A stretch of DNA of 64,000 nucleotides from Bosea sp. 29B (lineage in GTDB: Bacteria > Pseudomonadota > Alphaproteobacteria > Rhizobiales > Beijerinckiaceae), in NCBI RefSeq assembly GCF_902506165.1, contig NZ_LR733817.1, positions 850,254-914,253 of the forward strand, given 5' to 3'. The notes under the pieces were generated by a model. The model made no database searches, was not told the DNA's origin, and worked only from the letters and a program-made list of their open reading frames with translations. Of the stretch, positions 41,780 through 48,025 are shown piece after piece. Every line of letters starts with the position of its first letter. Within the stretch, counting starts at the first letter, position 1. The translations under genes were made by a program, and so were the position numbers.

Positions 41780-42763
41780 TCACTTCGCCATGAAGCCGGC
41801 TTCGGTCATCAGCTTCTCGTGCTTCGCCTCGTCGGCCTTCAGGAAGGAGACGAAGGCCTCGCCGTCGCGATAATCCGCCGCCAGCGCATTGCGGGCGAGG
41901 TACTCCTTCCATTCCGGCGTCTCGGAGACCTTCTTGAACAGGTCGACATAAAAGGCCTGCTGCTCCTTGCTGACCTTGCCGGGCATGAACATGCCGCGCA
42001 GCATCTGGTAGCTGACATTCAGCCCCTGCGAGGCGCAGGTCGGGATGTCGGCCCAGGACTGTCCGTCCGCGACCTTCTCGGTATAGGCCATCTTTTGCTC
42101 GGCGAAGACGCAGAGCGGGCGCGTGGCGCCGCCGCGCCAGTTGGCGAGGTCCTCGGCCGGGTTGTTGGTAGTGGCCTCGACATGCCCGCCCGAGAGCTGG
42201 GTCGAGGCCTGGCCGCCGGAGGTATAGGGGATATAGGCGAACTTGGTGCCGCCCTGCTTCTCCATGGCGAAGACGAGCAGATTGTCCTCGCGCTTGGACG
42301 AGGTCCCGCCGATCTTCATCGCCGGATTGGCGCTCTTGGCCGCCGTCATCAGGTCGCTCGCATTCTTGTAGGGCGCCTTGGCGTTGACCCAGAGCAGGAA
42401 GGAATCCTGCGCCAGCATCGCGACCGGGGTGTAGTCGGTCCAGTTCAGCGCCAGCTTGGTCGCCATCGGCGTCATGAAGATGCCGCTCGAGGTGGTGATC
42501 AGCTTGTGCGGGTCGCCCGCCGATTTCTGGATGTCGAGCATGCCCTCGGCGCCGCCGGCCGCCGGCTTGTTGACGACGATGATCGGCTGCTTGGTGAACT
42601 GCTGCTTCTGGATGATGCCCTGGATCGTCCGCGCCATCTGGTCGGAGGCTCCGCCGGCCGAGAACGGCACCACGATCTCGATCGGCTTCGTCGGCTCCCA
42701 GGCGGAAGCCGGCGCGATGCCGGCGGCCAGAATCGCGGTCGCGGCCAGCCATTGCTGCTTCAT
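41780..42763 (-). CDS. tctC: Tripartite tricarboxylate transporter, periplasmic binding protein (Bug family)
   Basis: 327 residues with signal peptide (AATAILAAGIAPASA). Bug-family pattern: PTKPIEIVVPFSAGGASDQM, IIVVNKPAAGGAEGMLDIQK, and YIPYTSGGQASTQLSGGHVE (ligand-binding loops). The ATG at 42763 is preceded by GGGAGGTG. The substrate is unknown; Bug proteins bind carboxylates such as citrate, tartrate or lactate. It is the first structural gene after gntR and carries the motif TGAATGCAAAAT in its leader. Confidence 0.92.
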   Translation of the reverse strand: MKQQWLAATAILAAGIAPASAWEPTKPIEIVVPFSAGGASDQMARTIQGIIQKQQFTKQPIIVVNKPAAGGAEGMLDIQKSAGDPHKLITTSSGIFMTPMATKLALNWTDYTPVAMLAQDSFLLWVNAKAPYKNASDLMTAAKSANPAMKIGGTSSKREDNLLVFAMEKQGGTKFAYIPYTSGGQASTQLSGGHVEATTNNPAEDLANWRGGATRPLCVFAEQKMAYTEKVADGQSWADIPTCASQGLNVSYQMLRGMFMPGKVSKEQQAFYVDLFKKVSETPEWKEYLARNALAADYRDGEAFVSFLKADEAKHEKLMTEAGFMAK

Positions 42764-42819
42764 GATCGCACCTCCCTGTGATTGCGCTCTGACGGCGCGG
42801 TGACGGGAGCTTAGATCAA

Positions 42820-42844
42820 AAAATTTTGCATTCAATCCAAAAAG
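42820..42844 (-). promoter_or_regulatory. Putative operator upstream of tctC
   Basis: On the minus strand the leader reads TTGGATTGAATGCAA, a near-palindrome (TTG-ATT-AAT-CAA), followed by AATTTTTTGATC. Its core TGAATGCAAAAT is repeated exactly upstream of the divergent aminotransferase gene at 43757. A site for the local GntR regulator is the simplest reading. Confidence 0.5.
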
Positions 42845-42878
42845 TAAGAATACAGGATATGACGACGATCTGGCGCGA

Positions 42879-42957
42879 CTGTCATTGCGAGCATGGCGAA
42901 ACAATCCAGGCCCGCGGAGATCGTCCGACCCCGGATCACCGCGTCACTCACGCCTCC
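42879..42957. repeat. Partial intergenic repeat of the TCATTGCGAGC type
   Basis: TGTCATTGCGAGCATGGCGA, then AACAATCCAGG: the left half of a common proteobacterial repeat (TCATTGCGAGC-GAAGCAATCCAG). The right half is degenerate. It lies between gntR and tctC. Confidence 0.45.
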
Positions 42958-42968
42958 GGCAACGACGA

Positions 42969-43670
42969 TCACTCCGAAGCCTGCGCCGCCTTCCGCTTGT
43001 TGCGCAGATGCAGGAACAGGATGTCGGAGAGTTCCGAGCCCGCCCGGCGCCGCAGCGCATCGAGGATCGCCTCGTGCTCGCGCATGGCCTCACCGAGACG
43101 ATCACGGTCCTTGGCGAGATTGGCCGAATAACGCACCCGCCGGATTCGCCCGGCAACGCTCGCATAGGTCGCAGCCAGCGTCGCATTGCCGGCAGCTGCA
43201 ACGATCAATTGATGGATCGCCTGGTTGCAATGGAAATAGCCGTGCATGTCGCGACGGAGATAGAAACGATACATTTCATGATGGATACGCTCGATCTCGG
43301 CGAACTCCACCTCCGAAATCCGTTCGCAGGCCAGCCGCCCCGCCAGCGCTTCCAGCCCACCCATCACATCGAAAAGCTCGCGGACATCGGCGGAACTCAG
43401 CTCACGTACGCGCGCGCCGCGATTGGGCAGGAGTTCGATCAGGCCCTCGGCAGCCAGAACCTTCAGCGCCTCGCGCAGGGGCGTGCGCGAGATATTGAAG
43501 CGCTCGCACAGCGCTCGCTCCGGAACGCGGGCACCATCTTCGAGATTGCCCTCGACGATGAAGTCCCGCAGCGCAACCAGCAACCCCTCGTGCAATGAGG
43601 CAACCGGCTTCGCAACCTCGGCCGGCGCCGGGCTTTGCTCATCGAGAGTATCGAGAAATGGCTCGCTCAT
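42969..43670 (-). CDS. GntR family regulator, FadR/FCD subfamily
   Basis: 233 residues. N-terminal winged helix: LEDGARVPERALCERFNISR, then TPLREALKVLAAEGLIELLP (about 40-85). The C-terminal FCD domain (about 100-225) has the metal-binding pattern: FAEIERIHHEMYRFYLRRDM, GYFHCNQAIHQLIVAAAGN and EHEAILDALRRRAG. FCD regulators sense organic acids. It lies upstream of tctC on the same strand and divergent from the aminotransferase gene, so it is the likely regulator of both. Confidence 0.92.
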   Translation of the reverse strand: MSEPFLDTLDEQSPAPAEVAKPVASLHEGLLVALRDFIVEGNLEDGARVPERALCERFNISRTPLREALKVLAAEGLIELLPNRGARVRELSSADVRELFDVMGGLEALAGRLACERISEVEFAEIERIHHEMYRFYLRRDMHGYFHCNQAIHQLIVAAAGNATLAATYASVAGRIRRVRYSANLAKDRDRLGEAMREHEAILDALRRRAGSELSDILFLHLRNKRKAAQASE

Positions 43671-43723
43671 GCATCATCGCTAAGTCGGCTCGGGCCACCT
43701 GTCGAGCCCGGCTGTCGATTATT

Positions 43724-43736
43724 AGCATACCATGCT
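43724..43736. promoter_or_regulatory. Short inverted repeat in the gntR/aminotransferase spacer
   Basis: AGCAT-ACC-ATGCT, 5-bp arms, 54 bp upstream of the gntR start and 85 bp before the aminotransferase start. It could be an autoregulatory site; statistically weak. Confidence 0.3.
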
Positions 43737-43751
43737 GCAGTTGATCTTCCA

Positions 43752-43769
43752 AAAAATGAATGCAAAATA
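43752..43769 (+). promoter_or_regulatory. Putative operator upstream of the aminotransferase gene
   Basis: AAAAATGAATGCAAAATA carries TGAATGCAAAAT, the same 12 bp and same orientation relative to the gene as in the tctC leader. The left half-site of the palindrome is degenerate here. Confidence 0.5.
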
Positions 43770-43820
43770 ACTGGCAATGGCGCTGCGGCGTCCAAGCCCT
43801 GACGGGAGGAAATCAAGACC

Positions 43821-45008
43821 ATGCAAGGGCGTCACTTCCTGCACATTCCCGGTCCCAGCCCGATTCCGGACCGGATCCTGCGCGCCATCGCCATGCCGAT
43901 CATCGACCACCGCAGCGCCGAATTCGCGGCGCTCGGCAAGGAGGTCCTCGAAGGCAGCAAGGCCGTCTTCAAGACGAAGCAGCCGGTAGTGATCTATCCC
44001 GCCTCCGGCACCGGAGCCTGGGAGGCGGCGATCACCAACACCCTCTCCCCCGGCGACACCGTGCTGATGGCCGAGACCGGCCATTTCGCCACGCTTTGGA
44101 AGAACATCGCCACGCGCTTCGGCATCGAGGTCGAGTTCATCCCGGGTGACTGGCGCCGCGGCGCCGATCCCGCTGCGATCGAGGCCAGGCTCACCGAGGA
44201 CAAGGTCCGCAAGATCAAGGCGGTGATGGTCGTCCACAACGAGACCTCGACCGGCGCGACCAGCCGCATCGCCGAAATCCGCAAGGCGATCGACGCTGCC
44301 GGGCACCCTGCCCTGTTCATGGTCGACACCATCTCCTCGCTCGCCTCGGTCGACTACCGCCACGACGAATGGCAGGTCGACGTCACCGTGTCCGGCTCGC
44401 AGAAAGGGCTGATGCTGCCGCCGGGCCTCAGCTTCAACGCCGTCTCGGAGAAGGCGCTGGCCGCCTCGAAGAGCAACACGCTGCCGCGCTCCTTCTGGGA
44501 CTGGCAGGAGATGATCAAGTTCAACGCGACCGGCTTCTTCCCCTACACGCCTGCGACGAACCTGCTCTACGGGCTGAAGGAAGCGCTCGTCATGCTGCGG
44601 GAGGAAGGCCTCGACAACGTCTTTTCCCGCCATCAGCGCCTCGGGAGCGCCTGCCGCGCCGCGGTCAAGGCCTGGGGGCTCGAGGTGCTCTGCCAGAACC
44701 CGGCTGAGCAGTCGCCTGTGCTGACCGCTGTGCTGATGCCGCCGAGCCATGATGCCGACCGCTTCCGCAAGATCGCGCTGGAGAAGTACAACATCTCGCT
44801 CGGCTCCGGCCTCGGCAAGGTCGCCGGCAAGGTCTTCCGCATCGGCCATCTCGGCGAGTGCAACGAGCTCGCTTTGCTCGGCGCCCTCTCAGGTGTCGAG
44901 ATGGGCCTTGCCGCGGCGGGCGTGCCCCATCGCAGCGGCGGCGTCGCGGCGGCGATGGCCGATCTCGAAGGTGCTGAAGCTGGCAATGCGGCCAAGGCCG
45001 TGGCCTGA
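43821..45008 (+). CDS. sgaA: Serine-glyoxylate aminotransferase (class V, SgaA-like)
   Basis: 395 residues, PLP enzyme of the alanine/serine-glyoxylate aminotransferase group. The start HFLHIPGPSPIPDRILRAIA, the PLP-site VVIYPASGTGAWEAAITNTL and the Schiff-base Lys in VTVSGSQKGLMLPPGLS are typical; SGLGKVAGKVFRIGHLGECN closes the fold. It converts serine plus glyoxylate to hydroxypyruvate plus glycine. GGGAGGA lies about 10 nt before the ATG. It shares a leader motif with tctC, suggesting co-regulation with carboxylate uptake and the hydroxy-acid dehydrogenase. Confidence 0.9.
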   Translation: MQGRHFLHIPGPSPIPDRILRAIAMPIIDHRSAEFAALGKEVLEGSKAVFKTKQPVVIYPASGTGAWEAAITNTLSPGDTVLMAETGHFATLWKNIATRFGIEVEFIPGDWRRGADPAAIEARLTEDKVRKIKAVMVVHNETSTGATSRIAEIRKAIDAAGHPALFMVDTISSLASVDYRHDEWQVDVTVSGSQKGLMLPPGLSFNAVSEKALAASKSNTLPRSFWDWQEMIKFNATGFFPYTPATNLLYGLKEALVMLREEGLDNVFSRHQRLGSACRAAVKAWGLEVLCQNPAEQSPVLTAVLMPPSHDADRFRKIALEKYNISLGSGLGKVAGKVFRIGHLGECNELALLGALSGVEMGLAAAGVPHRSGGVAAAMADLEGAEAGNAAKAVA

Positions 45009-45035
45009 GTTTCGAGGAAACCGCCTATCCGCCCC

Positions 45036-45124
45036 GTCATGCTCGCCCTTGTGGCGAGCATCCACGTCTTGAACACGCCTGCATTGGGGAAGACGTGGAT
45101 GGTCGGGACAAGCCCGACCATGAC
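45036..45124. repeat. Palindromic intergenic repeat, GTCATGCTCGCC variant
   Basis: Three nested stems: GTCATGCTCGCC/GGCGAGCAT, CCACGTCTT/AAGACGTGG, and GGTCGGGACAAGCCCGACC, ending ATGAC. It lies between the convergent sgaA and ohrR genes. Confidence 0.85.
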
Positions 45125-45143
45125 GGATGCGCCCGCCTGAAAC

Positions 45144-45623
45144 CTATTCAGCCTCAGCCGCCTTCGCCCCCTGCCCTCGCGCCGCGCGCAACAGGTTCTG
45201 GCGCAGCCTGACCACAGCCTTCTGAACCACCGGAAAATCCTCGCCGAGCCCGGCCGCTGCCACCAAGTTCATCGGCAGCGCCTTCTCGCGCAGCTTGCGC
45301 CCCTCCGGCGTCAGGCTGACGCGCACCTGGCGCTCATCGGCGGGGTCGCGCTGGCGGCGGACATAGCCGAGCGCTTCCAGCTTCTTCAGGATCGGGGTCA
45401 GCGTGTTCGACTCCAGGAACAGCTTCTCGCCCAGGCTGCCGACACTCTGATTGTCCTCCTCCCAGAGCGCGATGATCGCGATGTACTGGGTGTAGGTCAG
45501 GCCGAGCTCGTCCAGGATCGGCTTGTAGGCGCGCCCATAGGCCAGATTGGCCGAATAGATCGCAAAGCACAGGAAATCCGCCAGTCTGGGCACCTTCGGA
45601 TCGTCTTGGGTCGGAACAGGCAT
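45144..45623 (-). CDS. ohrR: MarR-family organic hydroperoxide sensor
   Basis: 159 residues. The redox-sensing cysteine is Cys19 in RLADFLCFAIYSANLAYGRA, with the Tyr residues (YSANLAY, YKPIL) that contact it in OhrR. The winged helix is LFLESNTLTPILKKLEALGY and VRRQRDPADERQVRVSLTPE. I chose the ATG at 45623, since the 13 residues before it are the promoter region. It is divergent from ohr, and two matching palindromes lie in the spacer. Oxidation of Cys19 by organic peroxide should release it from them. Confidence 0.92.
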   Translation of the reverse strand: MPVPTQDDPKVPRLADFLCFAIYSANLAYGRAYKPILDELGLTYTQYIAIIALWEEDNQSVGSLGEKLFLESNTLTPILKKLEALGYVRRQRDPADERQVRVSLTPEGRKLREKALPMNLVAAAGLGEDFPVVQKAVVRLRQNLLRAARGQGAKAAEAE

Positions 45624-45672
45624 GGCCAGGCCTCGTCGTGAGCGGGTCATCGTCGCTCTCATATATATCGCA

Positions 45673-45687
45673 TCCGATTAAATCGGA
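45673..45687. promoter_or_regulatory. OhrR operator 1
   Basis: TCCGAT-TAA-ATCGGA, perfect inverted repeat, ending 4 bp before the -35 box of the ohr promoter and 49 bp before the ohrR start. Confidence 0.78.
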
Positions 45688-45691
45688 AGGG

Positions 45692-45721
45692 TTGACATCG
45701 CTTCCGCGCTTCACATATAGA
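45692..45721 (+). promoter_or_regulatory. Sigma-70 promoter of ohr
   Basis: TTGACA (perfect -35), 18 bp, TATAGA (-10). It is flanked by the two OhrR palindromes; the downstream one covers the expected start of transcription. Confidence 0.7.
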
Positions 45722-45727
45722 AGCGTA

Positions 45728-45742
45728 TCCGATTAGATCGGA
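45728..45742. promoter_or_regulatory. OhrR operator 2
   Basis: TCCGAT-TAG-ATCGGA, identical arms to operator 1, centred 55 bp away (about five helical turns). It starts 6 bp after the -10 box, so bound OhrR would block RNA polymerase. Confidence 0.8.
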
Positions 45743-45772
45743 CACGATCTAAATCACAGAAGGAAGCCAGAC

Positions 45773-46189
45773 ATGTCCAGCACCGACAAGGTTCTCTACA
45801 CCGGCCGCACCCACACCACCGGCGGCCGCGACGGCGCCGCCCGCAGCTCGGATGGCCGCCTCGAGGTCAACCTGACCTCGCCCGGCGCCCCCGGCGCCGG
45901 CACCAATCCCGAGCAGCTCTTCGCCGCCGGCTGGTCGGCCTGCTTCATCGGCGCGATCGGGCTGGCGGCGCGCGAGCGCAAGGTCGCGGTGCCCGCGGAC
46001 ACCGCGGTCGACGCCGAGGTCGACCTGCGCCACGGTGAGCGCGGCTACTTCCTGCAGGCTCGCCTGAATGTCGCCTTGCCGGGGCTGGATCGTGACACCG
46101 CCCGCGCTTTGGTCGATGCCGCACATCAGACCTGCCCCTACTCCAAGGCGACCCGCGGCAACATCGAGGTCGAGATCAACCTCGTCTGA
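45773..46189 (+). CDS. ohr: Organic hydroperoxide resistance protein
   Basis: 138 residues, OsmC/Ohr fold. Peroxidatic Cys57 is in GWSACFIGAIG and the resolving Cys121 in HQTCPYSKATRGN; Arg19 in GGRDGAAR and Glu47 in NPEQLFAAG complete the active site. It reduces organic and fatty-acid hydroperoxides using lipoylated proteins as reductant (known for the family). AAGGA precedes the ATG. Regulated by the divergent OhrR through the two palindromes upstream. Confidence 0.95.
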   Translation: MSSTDKVLYTGRTHTTGGRDGAARSSDGRLEVNLTSPGAPGAGTNPEQLFAAGWSACFIGAIGLAARERKVAVPADTAVDAEVDLRHGERGYFLQARLNVALPGLDRDTARALVDAAHQTCPYSKATRGNIEVEINLV

Positions 46190-46266
46190 CCAGCATGGGA
46201 GGCGCCGCGCAGAAACCTCCGCCGGCGCCTCTCTTCCCGACCCTCCCGCGCAGAAGGCATTCCCCC

Positions 46267-47289
46267 ATGGCCAAGACCTCCGAAACCATCGATCCCAGCC
46301 GCCGCCTCTTCGTCGGCGCCATGGCCACAGCAGTCGCCGCGGCCGGACTCGGCCTCGGTCGGCCGGCGCTGGCAGCATCGCCCGCATTGTCGTCCTTCGG
46401 TCCGCTCAAGCAGATCAATGCGGGCGTGCTCAGCGTTTCCTATGCCGAGCAGGGCCCCGCCGACGGGCCGGCCGTCATCCTGCTCCATGGCTGGCCCTAT
46501 GACATCCACACCTATGTCGATGTCGCTCCACTGTTGGCGGCCAGGGGCTACCGGGTGATCGTGCCTTCGCTGCGCGGCTATGGCGGAACCCGTTTCCTCT
46601 CCGCCGACACTCCGAGGAATGGCCAGCAGGCGGCGCTCGCCGTCGACGTGATCGCGCTGATGGATGCGCTCAAGCTCGACAAGGTGCTGCTCGGCGGCTG
46701 CGACTGGGGCGCGCGCACCGCCTGCATCGTCGCAGCGCTCTGGCCACAGCGCGTCAAGGGCCTGGTCTCGGTCAGCGGCTACCTGATCGGCAGCCAGAAG
46801 CTGAACGAGGCGCCGTTGCCGCCCAAGGCCGAACAGCAGTGGTGGTACCAGTTCTATTTCGCCACCGAGCGCGGCGCGGCCGGCTACGCCAGGAACACGC
46901 GCGATTTCGCCCGCCTGATCTGGGACACCGCCTCGCCGAAGTGGGCGTTCGACGATGCGGTCTTCGCGCGCTCGGCCGCGTCCTTCGACAATCCCGACCA
47001 TGTCGCGATCTCGATCCATAACTACCGCTGGCGCCTCGGCCTGGCGCAGGGCGAGCCGCAATTCGATGCCCTGGAGAGCAAGCTCGCGACGTTCCCGGTG
47101 ATCACCGTGCCGACCTTCACGCTGGAAGGCGACGCCAACGGCGCGCCGCATCCAGACCCGTCAGCCTACGCGAAGAAGTTCTCCGGCTGGTACCGGCACC
47201 GGACGCTCGATGGCGGCATCGGTCACAACCTGCCGCAGGAGGCGCCGGCAGCCTTTGCCGAAGCGATCATCGCGGTCGACCACGCCTGA
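46267..47289 (+). CDS. Alpha/beta hydrolase, epoxide-hydrolase-like, with Tat-type signal
   Basis: 340 residues. The N terminus has a twin-arginine pattern (PSRRLFVGAMATAVAAAG) ending near ALAAS. Oxyanion region LLHGWPYDIHTYVDVAPLL; nucleophile elbow GGCDWGAR, where Asp rather than Ser is the nucleophile, as in epoxide hydrolases and haloalkane dehalogenases; the catalytic His is in GGIGHNLPQEAP. I chose the ATG at 46267. It follows ohr after 77 bp with no promoter evident, so it is probably part of the peroxide-induced unit. Such ohr-hydrolase pairs are seen in many proteobacteria. Confidence 0.87.
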   Translation: MAKTSETIDPSRRLFVGAMATAVAAAGLGLGRPALAASPALSSFGPLKQINAGVLSVSYAEQGPADGPAVILLHGWPYDIHTYVDVAPLLAARGYRVIVPSLRGYGGTRFLSADTPRNGQQAALAVDVIALMDALKLDKVLLGGCDWGARTACIVAALWPQRVKGLVSVSGYLIGSQKLNEAPLPPKAEQQWWYQFYFATERGAAGYARNTRDFARLIWDTASPKWAFDDAVFARSAASFDNPDHVAISIHNYRWRLGLAQGEPQFDALESKLATFPVITVPTFTLEGDANGAPHPDPSAYAKKFSGWYRHRTLDGGIGHNLPQEAPAAFAEAIIAVDHA

Positions 47290-47304
47290 AAGCAGCGTTG
47301 CGGA

Positions 47305-47338
47305 GAGCGGCTTGGGAAGGGTTACCCGAGCCGCTTCT
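47305..47338 (+). terminator. Hairpin after the epoxide-hydrolase-like gene
   Basis: AGCGGCTTGGG-8nt-CCCGAGCCGCT, an 11-bp stem with one G-T pair, 16 bp after the stop. The following TTCTGG is a poor T-run, so it may act as an imperfect terminator. Confidence 0.45.
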
Positions 47339-47421
47339 GGATGCCGACAAATGTAAGGAAATCCCGAGGGCCGCCTTTACGCCTCCTCCCTTACGATCCC
47401 CGCGATTTTAGGGAGGTATTG

Positions 47422-47928
47422 ATGGCCTTGAAGATGATGCTCGCCGGCGCGGCCGCGATGATGCTGCGGCAGATTCCGCTGGTGGCACCTGGCGAGCAGA
47501 CGCCGGTCGTCTCGCGCGCCCTGGGCGACCTGCCGATGGAGCCGGCCCCGATCGAGCCGTCCTGGATCATCGCCGGGGAGCCGATGGCCCGCGTCGGCCT
47601 GCATTCGCGCAGCGGCGACGACGCCGCCTCCACTGCCATCTGGGATTGCACCGCCGGCGAGTTCCGCTGGTTCTTCGACTGGGACGAGACCGTGATGATC
47701 CTGGAAGGCGAGGTGCACGTCACCGCGCAGGACGGCTCGGAGCGGACGCTGCGCCAGGGCGACATCGCCTATTTCGCCGGAAAGACCTGGGCGACCTGGC
47801 AGATCGATACTTACGTCCGCAAGATCGCCTTCTGCCGCAAGCGCCTACCGGCGCCGGTCGCCCTCGCCTACCAGTTGCGCAACATGCTCCGCGGCGACCG
47901 CGGATCGCAGGGCGGCCTCGCCGCCTGA
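47422..47928 (+). CDS. Cupin domain protein (ureidoglycine aminohydrolase-type cupin)
   Basis: 168 residues, small cupin of the Cupin_3/DUF861 type: AIWDCTAGEFRWFFDWDETV, MILEGEVHVTAQDGSERTLR and QGDIAYFAGKTWATWQIDTY. A hydrophobic N-terminal stretch (MALKMMLAGAAAMML) may be a weak membrane or signal segment. The ATG at 47422 has GGGAGG at 6 nt; a frame open from 47341 is not needed. Enzymatic role unknown. It faces the autotransporter gene. Confidence 0.85.
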   Translation: MALKMMLAGAAAMMLRQIPLVAPGEQTPVVSRALGDLPMEPAPIEPSWIIAGEPMARVGLHSRSGDDAASTAIWDCTAGEFRWFFDWDETVMILEGEVHVTAQDGSERTLRQGDIAYFAGKTWATWQIDTYVRKIAFCRKRLPAPVALAYQLRNMLRGDRGSQGGLAA

Positions 47929-48025
47929 GGCTGGAGCTGCCGCCGGGCAGCTCCGCGGATCGCCTTCAGCCAGACGATCCCGCTTCCGGGGGCGTTGAAC
48001 CGCGCCCTGCCCGAAGACACTTCGC

